Assembly: GCF_040655735.1 (NCBI RefSeq)
Contig: NZ_JBFAKK010000001.1
Span: 806,001 to 870,000, forward strand
Source of the DNA: Phytomonospora sp040655735
Lineage (GTDB): Bacteria > Actinomycetota > Actinomycetes > Mycobacteriales > Micromonosporaceae
Direction: 5' to 3'
Length of the DNA: 64,000 nucleotides
Position numbers and translations under genes: made by a program. Each line of letters starts with the position of its first letter. Position 1 is the first letter of the stretch. Of this stretch, positions 52,026 through 60,857 are shown piece by piece. The notes below the pieces were generated by a model, which was not told the origin of the DNA, searched no databases, and was given only the letters and a program-made list of their open reading frames with translations.

Positions 52026-53393
52026 GTGTCCGAGGGCCAGTTCGACGCCTACAGCGTGGACGCCGCATACGACCGTGGGGAGGCAGTCTGCGTCATCGGC
52101 GCGGGCATGGCCGGCCTCCTGGCGGTGAAGAACCTGCGCGAGCAGGGGTTCACCGTGGACTGCTACGAACGCGAGACCGCCGTCGGCGGCTCGTGGAACT
52201 GGAGGCACGACCGCAGTCCGGTGTACTCGAGCACGCACCTCGTCTCCTCGCGTACGCACACCGAGTTCCCCGACTTCCCGATGCCCGACGACTGGCCGGA
52301 CTATCCGCACCACAGCCAGGTACTCGCCTATCTCGAGCGCTACACCGACCACTTCGGCCTGCGTGAGCACATCTGGTTCGGCAGCGAGATCGCGCGGATC
52401 GAGCCGACCGGTGAGGGCCGCTGGGACGTGATCGTCAAGCCGGTCAGCGGCAACGCGGCGCGGCGACTGCGCTACTCGGCGGTCGTCATCGCCAACGGGC
52501 ACAACTGGGATCCGCGGATGCCGTCCTACAAGGGCCAGGAGGAGTTCCGGGGAGAGATCGTGCACTCCTCGGCCTACAAGGACCCGTCGAAGGTGCGCGG
52601 ACGCAAGGTCCTCGTCGTCGGCGCGGGCAACTCCGGCTGCGACATCGCCGGCGAGATCGCGGTCAACGCCGAGAAGTGCTGGCACTCGACCCGCCGCGGC
52701 TACTGGTTCATTCCGAAGTACATGTTCGGGCGCCCCGGCGACCAGACGATGGCGCGCCTGTCGTGGCTGCCTTTCGGACTGCGGCAGAAGGTCTCCGAGT
52801 TCGCCATCCGCCGTGTCGTCGGCGACCCTCGGCGTTTCGGCCTCAAGCGGCCCGAGCACGCCCTGTTCGCCTCGCACCCGATCGTCAACAGCCACCTGCT
52901 GCACCACATCGGGCACGGCGCGATCACCCCGAAGCCCGACATCGAGTACTTCACCGAGGACGCCGTCCACTTCACCGACGGGACCAGCGTCAAGCCGCAG
53001 ACGGTGGTCATGGCGACCGGTTACCGGACGACGTTCGACTTCTGCGACCCGGCGCTGCTGGGGATGCAGGGCGCCGACGCGGCGCCGAGCCTCATCGGCC
53101 ACATGTTCGCCTCCAAGACGCCGACCCTGGCCGTCGCGGGCCTGCTCCAGGCCGACGGCGGGATCTTCCCGCTGGTGCACTGGCAGACCGTGGCGATCGC
53201 CAAATGGCTGCGCCTGCGGCAGAGCGACCCCGAGGCCGCCCGGCAGTTCTGGGCGAAGGTCTCTCCCGACGCCGGCCGCCGCTACGTGCACGGGAAGCTC
53301 AACGACAGTCCCCGCCACCGCCTGGAGATCTCCTACGAGGTCTACCTGAAGGCGCTCGGGCGGATGATCGAGGAACTGGACGGTGTGAAATGA
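52026..53393 (+). CDS. Flavin-containing monooxygenase
   Basis: About 455 residues with two dinucleotide-binding motifs: FAD site VCVIGAGMAGLLAVKNL near the N-terminus and NADPH site VLVVGAGNSGCDIAGEI in the middle. The FMO-type GGSWNWRHDRSPVYSSTHL and late MATGYRTTFDF motifs are present. It adds one oxygen to a soft nucleophile or acts as a Baeyer–Villiger enzyme. GTG 52026 (GGAGA at five bases) is preferred to ATG 51999, which has no ribosome site. It overlaps the next gene by four bases (ATGA). Confidence 0.9.
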   Translation: MSEGQFDAYSVDAAYDRGEAVCVIGAGMAGLLAVKNLREQGFTVDCYERETAVGGSWNWRHDRSPVYSSTHLVSSRTHTEFPDFPMPDDWPDYPHHSQVLAYLERYTDHFGLREHIWFGSEIARIEPTGEGRWDVIVKPVSGNAARRLRYSAVVIANGHNWDPRMPSYKGQEEFRGEIVHSSAYKDPSKVRGRKVLVVGAGNSGCDIAGEIAVNAEKCWHSTRRGYWFIPKYMFGRPGDQTMARLSWLPFGLRQKVSEFAIRRVVGDPRRFGLKRPEHALFASHPIVNSHLLHHIGHGAITPKPDIEYFTEDAVHFTDGTSVKPQTVVMATGYRTTFDFCDPALLGMQGADAAPSLIGHMFASKTPTLAVAGLLQADGGIFPLVHWQTVAIAKWLRLRQSDPEAARQFWAKVSPDAGRRYVHGKLNDSPRHRLEISYEVYLKALGRMIEELDGVK

Positions 53394-54013
53394 GTCGGCT
53401 CGACCTGCTGCGCCTGAGCGATCGGCGCGAACCGGTCCCGCACGCGGCCCGCGAACTGCTCACCAGCGAACCCGACGAACCGGCCGGGAAGCCGACGCTG
53501 CTGTTCGTCGGCGGCGACAGGCGGGGCGCCCAGATCTTCGCCGAGCACTGGCTCGCCCACGCCGCCGGCCGCGGTTTCCCCGCCTACGCCCTCAGCGTGC
53601 GCGGTCAGGGCAAGTCCGCCGGAATCAAGGGCGACCTGCGCGCCTGGGCCAGCGACGTCGCCCAGACCGCCGCCTCGCTGCCCGCGCAACCGGTCCTCAT
53701 CGGCCACTCGAAAGGCGCGCGGATCCTTGCCGAGGCACTCGGCCGATACCCGGCACGCGCGGCGGTGTTCGTCGCCCCGCGTCTCGGCCGCCTCGTTCCG
53801 CCCACCCCGGCGGGCTCCCCGCCCACCCTCATCGTGGGGGACCCCGACGACAAGCGCGCCCCGCGCCAGTCGCTGGAGAAGGCCGCCGCGCACTACGGTG
53901 TCGCGCCCCTGTTCTTCCAGGGCGCCGGGCACGAGATGATGCTCGCCGCCGCCTGGCGTGAACCGCTCGACGCGATCCTCGACTGGCTGGACGGCACCGT
54001 GGTCAAGGAGTGA
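53390..54013 (+). CDS. Small alpha/beta hydrolase
   Basis: 207 residues. Nucleophile elbow GHSKGAR with Ser, a PTLIVGDPDD strand supplying the acid, and a final GAGHEMML histidine. The N-terminal TLLFVGGDRRGAQIFAEHW and the YALSVRGQGKS segment fit lysophospholipase-like hydrolases. Coupled by ATGA overlap to the monooxygenase, so they probably act on one compound: an FMO/Baeyer–Villiger product would be an ester that this enzyme could cleave. That is inference. Confidence 0.83.
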   Translation: MSRLDLLRLSDRREPVPHAARELLTSEPDEPAGKPTLLFVGGDRRGAQIFAEHWLAHAAGRGFPAYALSVRGQGKSAGIKGDLRAWASDVAQTAASLPAQPVLIGHSKGARILAEALGRYPARAAVFVAPRLGRLVPPTPAGSPPTLIVGDPDDKRAPRQSLEKAAAHYGVAPLFFQGAGHEMMLAAAWREPLDAILDWLDGTVVKE

Positions 54014-54031
54014 GTACCACGCACATCGAAG

Positions 54032-54060
54032 CGCCGCCGGTCTGTGACCGGCGGCGTTTT
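54032..54060. terminator. Terminator between convergent genes
   Basis: CGCCGCCGGTC (54032–54042) and GACCGGCGGCG (54046–54056), three-base loop, followed by TTTT. Confidence 0.88.
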
Positions 54061-54071
54061 CGCGTCACGAG

Positions 54072-54563
54072 CTAGACCACGGCCCCGTCGTCGGGATCGT
54101 AGGGATCCTCCTCGTCGCCCGGCCGCAGCCGCCAGATCAGCACACCGACGCCGGCCAGGACGGTCGCCGCCCCCAGCAGGATCCCCACGTCGGAGCCGAG
54201 CCCCAGCAGCGTCGGCTGAACGAACAGCACGACGCCCACCGCGATCAGCACCAGACCGAACACGGCGGGCCGGGAGGGCTTCGGAACCGGCGGGGGCGGA
54301 GGCGGCTCGTACTTGGCGGCCTTCTCCTCCTCGTCCTCCGGGAGATCGGCGTCCCACAGCTCCAGGAGAGTCGGCTCCTCCTTCGGGGCAGCCGCGGCGG
54401 GACGCGGTTCGGGATCGGGTTCGTCCTCGGGCCACTTGGGCGTCTCAAGGCCGGCGATCAGTTCGGAGAAGCGGCGCTTCAGGTTGTCACCGCTGAGGTC
54501 GGCGTCGGTGAGGCCGTCCTCGGACTTGTGGTCCGGTTCCTCGTCCGGGCGCTCGGTGGTCAT
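54072..54563 (-). CDS. Small membrane protein with acidic N-terminus
   Basis: 163 residues, family not recognised. A long acidic, Pro/Glu-rich cytoplasmic N-terminus (1–98, ending in PPPPPPVPKPSRP) is followed by two membrane helices (about 100–118 VFGLVLIAVGVVLFVQ and 123–143 VGILLGAATVLAGVGVLIW) and a short acidic tail. ATG 54563 overlaps the stop of the upstream hydrolase gene (ATGA), so the two are co-expressed. Confidence 0.78.
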   Translation of the reverse strand: MTTERPDEEPDHKSEDGLTDADLSGDNLKRRFSELIAGLETPKWPEDEPDPEPRPAAAAPKEEPTLLELWDADLPEDEEEKAAKYEPPPPPPVPKPSRPAVFGLVLIAVGVVLFVQPTLLGLGSDVGILLGAATVLAGVGVLIWRLRPGDEEDPYDPDDGAVV

Positions 54564-55351
54564 CGTCCCGGCCCGGACTCGGCCGCGCCGAGCGCGGCGA
54601 GCCGTTCGGCTATGAACGACGCGCTGCCCTCGAACAGGGCGGGAGCGTCGTTGTCGAGGGTCATCACGTGGTAACTGCGGTCCATGACGTACTCGGCCAC
54701 ATCCTCACTGGCGATGCCGGCCAGCAGCATCTTCGAGTTGGCCGGTTCGACCACATGGTCGACGGCGCTACGGTAAACGCGCACCGGCACCGTGACCTTC
54801 CCGAGGTCGGCACGTGTCAGGCGCCACAATTCCGTCAGTGAGCGCAGCGCCCCGAGCGGCACCTTGTCGTAGGCGACCTCGACGCTTCCGGGCTTGGCGA
54901 TGTCGCTGCTGATCCCGGCGGCCGTGCGCCGCACCCGCGACAGCAGGGGCAGGAGGTGGTTCACCGCGAAGCGCTGCGACATGATCGAGGGATTCGACAG
55001 CACGATCCCGGCCAGTTCGGCCCCGCGCTGCTGCGCCAGGCGCAGCACGAGCGTCCCGCCCATGGAGATGCCCATCGCGAAGACGGGTTTCCCGCGTCCG
55101 AGAGCCTCGTCGAAGGCGCGTTCGAGCTCGCCGTACCAGTCCTGCCACCTGGTGACGGCGAGATCCTGCCAGCGCGTGCCGTGGCCGGGGAGTCTCGGCC
55201 CGATCGCGGTGTAACCCGCCTCGTGCATCGCCTCACCCCAAGGACGCACGGTCTGCGGCGATCCGGTGAAACCGTGCGAGAGCACCACGGTGGCCGGAGC
55301 GTCGGCTCCGGCGTCGAGAAGGAAAGATTGGGCACCGGGAAGGACGGGCAC
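54560..55351 (-). CDS. Alpha/beta hydrolase (monoglyceride lipase/carboxylesterase type)
   Basis: 263 residues. HG motif in VVLSHGFTGSPQTVRPWG, nucleophile elbow GISMGGT (Ser), acid in YRSAVDHVVEP and histidine in DRSYHVMTLDND. These match short-chain carboxylesterases such as Est30 and bacterial monoglyceride lipases. GTG 55351 has GGGAGG six bases upstream. Divergent from the PlsC-like acyltransferase gene, fitting a lipid or ester role. Confidence 0.9.
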   Translation of the reverse strand: MPVLPGAQSFLLDAGADAPATVVLSHGFTGSPQTVRPWGEAMHEAGYTAIGPRLPGHGTRWQDLAVTRWQDWYGELERAFDEALGRGKPVFAMGISMGGTLVLRLAQQRGAELAGIVLSNPSIMSQRFAVNHLLPLLSRVRRTAAGISSDIAKPGSVEVAYDKVPLGALRSLTELWRLTRADLGKVTVPVRVYRSAVDHVVEPANSKMLLAGIASEDVAEYVMDRSYHVMTLDNDAPALFEGSASFIAERLAALGAAESGPGR

Positions 55352-55512
55352 CGGACACCTCCCAGAAGGGGACAGCGATACTCCGTAATCCTGGCACGAG
55401 CCGGGCCGAATGGCACGGCGGTCCCGGAGTGCCCGTGCCGGGATGCGCACTCGTGCCCGATGACGCAATACTTAGACGACAACGTGACCGGGCTCATGCT
55501 GCGGAGGTGCCG

Positions 55513-56226
55513 GTGCTCTACTGGTGGTTGAAGTATGTCTTCGTCGGTTGGTGGCTGCGGCTGATCTACCGCCCGAAGGTGGAGGGCCTGTCGAACATCC
55601 CGAAGACGGGACCGGCGATCGTGGCCAGCAACCACCTGTCGTTCTCCGACTCGATCTTCCTGCCCCTCGTGGTGCCCAGGAAGATCACGTTCATCGCCAA
55701 GGCCGAGTACTTCACCGGCAGTGGCGTCAAGGGCCTGTTCAGCAGGTTCTTCTTCACCGGCGTCGGGGCCATCCCGGTCGACCGGACCGGCGGCCGCGCG
55801 GCCGCCGGCGCCCTGGAGACCGGCAAACGGGTCCTGGCCGCCGGCGAACTCTTCGGCATCTACCCCGAGGGCACGCGCTCGCCCGACGGGAAGCTCTACC
55901 GGGGCAAGACCGGCGTGGCGCGCCTGGCGCTGGAGTCCGGCGCGAAGGTCATCCCGGCGGCGATGATGAACACCGGTGAACTACAGCCGATCGGCAAGAA
56001 GCTGCCCAAGATCGGCCGGGTGCACATCAAGATCGGCGAGCCGATCGACTTCCAGCGCTACGCGGGCCTGGCCGGCGACCGGCTCGTCGAGCGGGCCATC
56101 ACCGACGAGATCATGTACGAGCTGATGGACCTGTCGGGCCAGGAGTACATCGACACCTACGCCGCCAAGCTCAAGACCGTCGCGGCGGCCGAGCCCGAGC
56201 AGAAGGGCACTCCGGCGGCCTCGTAG
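55513..56226 (+). CDS. 1-acylglycerol-3-phosphate acyltransferase (PlsC-like)
   Basis: 237 residues. The acyltransferase motifs are clear: NHLSFSD (HX4D), GAIPVDR, and YPEGTRSPDGKLYRGKTG. The family adds the second acyl chain to lysophosphatidic acid in phospholipid synthesis, at the membrane; the N-terminal LYWWLKYVFVGWWLRLIY is an amphipathic membrane anchor. GTG 55513 has GGAGG five bases upstream; GTG 55507 is an alternative. A hairpin follows the stop. Confidence 0.92.
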   Translation: MLYWWLKYVFVGWWLRLIYRPKVEGLSNIPKTGPAIVASNHLSFSDSIFLPLVVPRKITFIAKAEYFTGSGVKGLFSRFFFTGVGAIPVDRTGGRAAAGALETGKRVLAAGELFGIYPEGTRSPDGKLYRGKTGVARLALESGAKVIPAAMMNTGELQPIGKKLPKIGRVHIKIGEPIDFQRYAGLAGDRLVERAITDEIMYELMDLSGQEYIDTYAAKLKTVAAAEPEQKGTPAAS

Positions 56227-56228
56227 CC

Positions 56229-56276
56229 CGAACGGCACATCGCCGGCGCGTCCGACGGGCGCTTCGGTGCCGTTCG
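56229..56276 (+). terminator. Hairpin after the acyltransferase gene
   Basis: CGAACGGCAC (56229–56238) pairs with GTGCCGTTCG (56267–56276); the inner GCCGGCGCGTCCGACGGGC can also fold. Confidence 0.6.
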
Positions 56277-56348
56277 GCACCTCCTCACGCTCCTCGCCGC
56301 CACCAAGGATGGACACGACAAGACGTCCACCGGTGTGAAGGAGCGGTA

Positions 56349-57434
56349 ATGGTTTCCCGTGTGCTGCGAGCCTGGCCGGCCTGGTCGGGGTACGCGGCGG
56401 CCGCGTGGTCGCTGCTGTACGGCCTGGCCGGCCTGTACTGGTCCCTGGGAGGCGCCGCGTACCCGTACGCGGCCGAGGTGGAGGACCTCTCGGCCGGATC
56501 GGTGCTGGAGCCCAGCCGCGCCGAGGTGGTCGGCCCGTTCATCGCCGCGGTCGGCGCCGTCGGCGCGATCTGCGGTGTCCTGGCCGCACGCCGGTGGGGG
56601 AGCGGCGTGTCGCGCCGGGTCCTGCTCGGCCTGGCCTGGGCGCAGGCGGTGGCCTTCACCGCCCTCATCCCCGACTACACGATCATCGCGCTGATCGCGT
56701 TCGCCCCGGCACTGCTCGTCTTCGCCTTCACCGGCGTGCCCGGCCCACAAGAAGGCATCGGCGACATCATCTACTGGCACCGCGGGAACCTGATCATCGT
56801 CTTCATCGGCGGTCTCCTGTGGGCACTGGCGGCCCTGTCCTACCAGCGCCGCACCCGCCACGCCTGCGAGCGCTGCGGCCGCGACGACCGGCCCGCCTCA
56901 CACCTGACGAGCCCGGCCTCGGCGATGCGCTGGGGAAGGTGGGCGGTGTGGATCGCGCTCGCCGCGACCATCCCCTACGACCTGACCCGCCTCGCCTGGT
57001 ACTTCGGCTACCCGCTGGGCATCACCCCGGAGTTCCTCACCGACATGCAGAACACGCCGGGCATGCTCGAAATGGGCCTCGCGCTCGGAGTCGCCTCCGG
57101 CATCGGCAGCGTCCTCTCGCACGGTCTCGTGGCCCGCTGGGGCGAGGTGTGGCCACGCTGGGTCCCCTTCAAGGCCGGCCGCCGCATCCACCCGGCGACC
57201 GTGATCATCCCGGCTGCGACCGTGTCGATCGCGCTCGTACCCGGCGGCATGATGGGCTTTCACCAGCTCACCTCGTGGGAGACTTGGGGCGTCGTCGGAC
57301 CGGTGCTGCTCTGGGCCGTGTGGGGCCTCGCGCTCGGCGCGGCGACCCTCGGCTACCACCTGCGCCGGCGAGGGAGGTGCCACGCCTGCGGACGCGGATC
57401 GACGCCCGTCGAGAGACTCGTTCAGGCGGCCTGA
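56349..57434 (+). CDS. Polytopic membrane protein of unknown function
   Basis: 361 residues with about eight membrane helices (for example SGYAAAAWSLLYGLAGLYW, VGPFIAAVGAVGAICGVLA, IIALIAFAPALLVFAFTG, VVGPVLLWAVWGLALGAATL). Two CxxC pairs occur in cytoplasmic parts: HACERCGRDDRP mid-protein and CHACGRGSTP at the C-terminus, the same local pattern twice. The GGMMGFHQLT motif and IPYDLTRLAWYFGYPLG are likely conserved in relatives, but no function is known to me. ATG 56349 follows GGAGCGGTA. Confidence 0.78.
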   Translation: MVSRVLRAWPAWSGYAAAAWSLLYGLAGLYWSLGGAAYPYAAEVEDLSAGSVLEPSRAEVVGPFIAAVGAVGAICGVLAARRWGSGVSRRVLLGLAWAQAVAFTALIPDYTIIALIAFAPALLVFAFTGVPGPQEGIGDIIYWHRGNLIIVFIGGLLWALAALSYQRRTRHACERCGRDDRPASHLTSPASAMRWGRWAVWIALAATIPYDLTRLAWYFGYPLGITPEFLTDMQNTPGMLEMGLALGVASGIGSVLSHGLVARWGEVWPRWVPFKAGRRIHPATVIIPAATVSIALVPGGMMGFHQLTSWETWGVVGPVLLWAVWGLALGAATLGYHLRRRGRCHACGRGSTPVERLVQAA

Positions 57435-57452
57435 ACCGGCGGGAAAAGGGCA

Positions 57453-57480
57453 CCGGGCTCCCACGTTCGTGGTGGCCCGG
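57453..57480. terminator. Hairpin between convergent genes
   Basis: CCGGGCTCCCAC and GTGGTGGCCCGG around GTTC, with one internal mismatch. Confidence 0.6.
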
Positions 57481-57489
57481 CGCCGTCGT

Positions 57490-58176
57490 CTACTTGTCCT
57501 CGAGCCCCGCCCTGCGACGCAGCGCGGGCACGTCGGTGACCACGATGCGGCGGCCCTCCGTACGCAGCCAGCCCCGGCCGGCGAAAGAACCGATGGCCTG
57601 GTTCACGCTCTGCCGCGACCCTCCCGCCATCTCGGCGAGCTGGCTCTGGTTGAGCTCGATGGTGACCATCGCGGCCGTCGAGTTCCCGGCCAGCCGCACC
57701 AGGGTCTTGGCCACCCTGCCGGGCAGATCCAGGAAGACATGGTCGGCGTTCTGGTCGGTCAGCCGCCGCACCAGCACGCCCATCGCGCGCAGGACCACGT
57801 CGACCATCCGGGGGTTGGCGTGCACGAGGTCGATGAACGCGACCCGGGACAGCGCCAGCGCCGAGGTGTCCTCGATCGCCTCCGCCGAGGCCGAGCGCGG
57901 CGAACCGTCGAGGAGCGACACCTCGCCCAGCACGTCCGGCGGACGCATCACGTTGAGCATCGCGCGCTCACCGGTCGGGGCGGTGCGGAACACCGAGACC
58001 GCGCCGGAGCGGATCATGATGAGCGACTCGCCGGGGTCTCCCTCGACGAAGACGAGCTGTCCGCGCCGGTACTGCCGCGGCACCGACACCGAGGCGATGC
58101 GCTTGCGCGCCTCGGGTTCGAGACCGGAGAACATCGCTACACCGGCGAGCGGATCATCGGACGAACGGTTGTCCAC
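57490..58176 (-). CDS. Crp/Fnr-family regulator
   Basis: About 228 residues. The cyclic-nucleotide-binding domain (about 15–130) has RGQLVFVEGDPGESLIMIRSG and the phosphate-binding-cassette-like VLGEVSLLDGSPRSASAEA. The C-terminal helix-turn-helix is LNQSQLAEMAGGSRQSVNQA. The cassette resembles cAMP-binding Crp proteins rather than Fnr; no cluster cysteines. The start is uncertain: GTG 58176 (TAGGGGG upstream), GTG 58182 or GTG 58215. A promoter is visible upstream. Confidence 0.9.
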   Translation of the reverse strand: MDNRSSDDPLAGVAMFSGLEPEARKRIASVSVPRQYRRGQLVFVEGDPGESLIMIRSGAVSVFRTAPTGERAMLNVMRPPDVLGEVSLLDGSPRSASAEAIEDTSALALSRVAFIDLVHANPRMVDVVLRAMGVLVRRLTDQNADHVFLDLPGRVAKTLVRLAGNSTAAMVTIELNQSQLAEMAGGSRQSVNQAIGSFAGRGWLRTEGRRIVVTDVPALRRRAGLEDK

Positions 58177-58578
58177 CTGCACACCCCCTACCGGGAGGAC
58201 CGTCTCCACGGGCACCCCCGATCATGGCTGGAATTACCTCGCTTGTACAGCCCCGCAATCGTCTGTCCGATGTTGTCGGCTCCCTCACCGCACGCGTTCG
58301 ATGCACACCTGAGACCGTTTCCGGCGACGTACGGTAAGCATCCATGAGAGCTTTATACCCTAGTGTCCGCATTGACGCCAGACCCTGTTCGGTCCCGCCC
58401 GGTCGCCCGGTAAGACGGTGGCGCGGTCGCGTACCGTCGGGTACGGGTGTGAGCCGCGATCGGGGGCGGGTGGGACCGACCGATCGACCGAGCCGCCGCT
58501 CACCGAAGTAGACGGTCAGCTCCTCTGAAAGGGCAGGGCTCCCTTGAACTGTCAAGGCGTGGAAGGTCGACGGCACCG
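58177..58578. other. Intergenic region between divergent crp and exoribonuclease genes
   Basis: About 400 bases without a gene. It holds the crp promoter (58231–58258), a TATACC at 58355 that may be a -10 element, an inverted repeat GCGTACCGTCGGGTACGGG near 58430 and an internal repeat GACCGACCGATCGACCGAG near 58475. No RNA gene recognised. Confidence 0.5.
58231..58258 (-). promoter_or_regulatory. Promoter of the crp-like gene
   Basis: Minus-strand TTGCGG (58253–58258), 16-base spacer, TAATTC (58231–58236). Confidence 0.55.
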
Positions 58579-59085
58579 ATGACCTACCGATACTTCTACG
58601 ACTGCGAATTCATCGAGGACGGCCTCACCATCGACCTCGTCTCGATCGGCGTCGTCGACGAGCACGGCCGCGAGTTCTACGCCGTGTCCACCGAGTTCGA
58701 CCCCGACAAAGCGATCCCGTGGGTGCGCCGCAACGTCCTCGACAAGCTCCCCTCGCCCGCCGACCCCGCCTGGCGCAGCCGCGAGCGAATCCGCGAGGAC
58801 CTCTACGAATTTCTCGTCGCCCCACTGCGCGGCCGCTCGCAACTGCGCATGGAACTGTGGGCCTGGTACGGCGCCTACGACCACGTCGCCCTCGCCCAGC
58901 TCTGGGGCGCCATGCCCGCCCTCCCGCGCGCACTGCCCCGCATGACCAAGGACCTCAAGCAGATGTGGGACGACCTCGGCCGACCCTCCCTGCCCAGCAT
59001 CGAGGGCAGCCAGCACGACGCGCTCGCCGACGCCCGGCACAACCTGGCGCGCTGGAACACCATGCGGCCGGGTCCCACTACCTGA
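58579..59085 (+). CDS. 3'-5' exoribonuclease (Rv2179c-like, AS type)
   Basis: 168 residues of the DEDDh exonuclease fold: motif I YDCEFIEDG (Asp, Glu), motif II in WYGAYDHVALAQLWG (Asp) and motif III SQHDALADARHNL (His, Asp). It matches the mycobacterial polyadenylate-specific exoribonuclease AS (Rv2179c), which trims 3' ends of RNA. In mycobacteria that gene also lies close to the class II DAHP synthase gene, which is 2.4 kb downstream here. ATG 58579 gives the normal family N-terminus MTYRYFYDCEF. Confidence 0.92.
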   Translation: MTYRYFYDCEFIEDGLTIDLVSIGVVDEHGREFYAVSTEFDPDKAIPWVRRNVLDKLPSPADPAWRSRERIREDLYEFLVAPLRGRSQLRMELWAWYGAYDHVALAQLWGAMPALPRALPRMTKDLKQMWDDLGRPSLPSIEGSQHDALADARHNLARWNTMRPGPTT

Positions 59086-59234
59086 TCGTCGGCGGTCCTC
59101 CCGAGAGTCGCCGGGCCGAGCGGCTAAAGTGCACCACGTGGCGGCACGCCCGGACCGGCAATGAGGCCGCAGGTCGCATATGGACCGGCGTCCGAGGCAG
59201 ACAGCCCCGCACAACACACAGGGAGTGAGAGCAC

Positions 59235-60260
59235 ATGCGCGTTGGCGTGCTCACCGGCGGGGGCGACTGCCCCGGTCTCAACGCGGTCATCCGCGCCGTC
59301 GTCCGCAAGGGCGTGTCCACCTACGGCCACGAGTTCGTCGGCTTCCGGGACGGATGGCGCGGTCCGCTGGAGAACGTCACGATGCCCCTGGGCATCAAGG
59401 AGGTGCGCGGCATCCTTCCCCGCGGCGGCACCATCCTGCGGTCGTCGCGCACGAACCCCTTCAAGATCGACGGCGGGGTCGAGCGCATCAAGGAGAACCT
59501 GGCCGCCACCGGCGTCGACGCGCTGGTCGCGATCGGCGGTGAGGACACCCTCGGCGTCGCCAAGAAGCTCGCCGACCTCGACGTGCACGTCGTCGGCGTC
59601 CCCAAGACGATCGACAACGACCTGGGCGCCACCGACTACACCTTCGGCTTCGACACCTCGGTGAACATCGCCATGGAGGCCATCGACCGCCTGCACACCA
59701 CCGCCGAGAGCCACCACCGCGCGGTCGTGGTCGAGGTCATGGGCCGCCACGCCGGCTGGATCGCCCTGCACTCCGGCCTGGCCGGCGGCGCCAACGTGAT
59801 CCTGCTGCCCGAGCGGCGCTTCGACCTCGACCAGGTCGTCGCGCACGTTCGCTCGCGCTTCGAGATCGACTACTCGCCGATCATCGTCGTCGCCGAGGGC
59901 GCCATGCCCAGCGAGGGCGAGATGGTCACCCAGACCGGCGAACTCGACGCCTTCGGGCACGTCCGCCTCGGCGGCATCGGCAACTGGCTCGCCGGGCAGA
60001 TCGAGAAGCAGACCGGCAAGGAGGCCCGCGCGGTCGTCCTCGGCCACGTCCAGCGCGGCGGCACCCCCACGGCCTTCGACCGGGTCCTGGCGACCCGCTT
60101 CGGCCTGCACGCGATCGACGCGGTCAACGACGGTGACTGGGGCAAGATGGTCGCCCTGCAGGGCACCGACATCGTCCGGGTCCCGCTCGAGGACGCCACC
60201 CGCGAACTCAAGACCGTGCCGGTCGAGCGCTACAAGGAGGCCGAGGTCTTCTTCGGCTGA
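59235..60260 (+). CDS. pfkA: 6-phosphofructokinase
   Basis: 341 residues of the group III phosphofructokinases common in actinobacteria. Motifs are VGVLTGGGDCPGLNAVIRAV, IGGEDTLGVA, VPKTIDNDL, VEVMGRHAGWIA and VLGHVQRGGTPTAFDR. It phosphorylates fructose 6-phosphate in glycolysis. The Lys in PKTIDND (Gly in E. coli PfkA) is typical of pyrophosphate-using enzymes, but Glu in GGEDT is seen in both ATP- and PPi-dependent actinobacterial members, so the phosphate donor is open. ATG 59235 follows GGGAG; TAAAGT at 59114 may be the -10 element. Confidence 0.95.
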   Translation: MRVGVLTGGGDCPGLNAVIRAVVRKGVSTYGHEFVGFRDGWRGPLENVTMPLGIKEVRGILPRGGTILRSSRTNPFKIDGGVERIKENLAATGVDALVAIGGEDTLGVAKKLADLDVHVVGVPKTIDNDLGATDYTFGFDTSVNIAMEAIDRLHTTAESHHRAVVVEVMGRHAGWIALHSGLAGGANVILLPERRFDLDQVVAHVRSRFEIDYSPIIVVAEGAMPSEGEMVTQTGELDAFGHVRLGGIGNWLAGQIEKQTGKEARAVVLGHVQRGGTPTAFDRVLATRFGLHAIDAVNDGDWGKMVALQGTDIVRVPLEDATRELKTVPVERYKEAEVFFG

Positions 60261-60271
60261 CACCCGACTGG

Positions 60272-60751
60272 ATGAAAATCCAGGAGAGTGACGATTTATA
60301 CGGGCCGGGTACGCGACCAAAGCGTGTCCGGCTCGTTGTACGTGGTGTGAACACCGCTTTGCCGGATCTGGCCGGTTTCGTCCTGAACAAGGTCGTCGAG
60401 AACATCGACTTCGAAGGTGTGGCGGTCCCCGGTCTCGACGGGTGGTTCTATCGCCGGCAGGAAGGCGAACGGGTCGCCTCCGCGGGTATTTACAAGTTCT
60501 CCGGCGACGAGCTCTTCCGTGCCTGGGGTTTCGTCGGCGAGAGCCACTGTCGTGCCAGCGCCCTGCTCCGCGATGACGGGGAGTGGGAGGGGCCGCACGG
60601 AGACTGCCCCGAGATCCGCGTGCACCGGCGCGGCCAGGACGTCATCGGCTTCTCGGTGCGGGTGGGGGAGGCCGAACCGCGTTACGTCCGTGTCGAGGGC
60701 GTCCGCGATGGCGAGCCCGGCCCGGCTCGCTACGCCCACGCCGCCGGCTAG
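60272..60751 (+). CDS. Uncharacterised 159-residue protein
   Basis: No family recognised. A soluble, mixed alpha/beta protein with no signal peptide: an N-terminal RVRLVVRGVNTALPDLAGF, then GWFYRRQEGERVASAGIYKF, a Cys in ESHCRASALL, and GQDVIGFSVRVGEAEPRYVR. Strong third-position GC supports coding. It starts 11 bases after the pfkA stop with CAGGAGAG-like context nearby, so is probably translated from the pfkA transcript. A hairpin follows. Confidence 0.72.
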   Translation: MKIQESDDLYGPGTRPKRVRLVVRGVNTALPDLAGFVLNKVVENIDFEGVAVPGLDGWFYRRQEGERVASAGIYKFSGDELFRAWGFVGESHCRASALLRDDGEWEGPHGDCPEIRVHRRGQDVIGFSVRVGEAEPRYVRVEGVRDGEPGPARYAHAAG

Positions 60752-60759
60752 ACATGCGA

Positions 60760-60803
60760 CTGCCGTCGGCCCGGGTGCCACCACACACCGGGGCCGACGG
60801 CAG
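60760..60803. terminator. Hairpin between convergent genes
   Basis: CTGCCGTCGGCCC and GGGGCCGACGGCAG arms with a loop of about 15 bases, nine bases after the stop of the 159-residue gene. Confidence 0.65.
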
Positions 60804-60857
60804 CGCTTCGGCAGGGTCTACGAGGTCACCGGTCGGTGGAGCGGTGACCGATCATCG

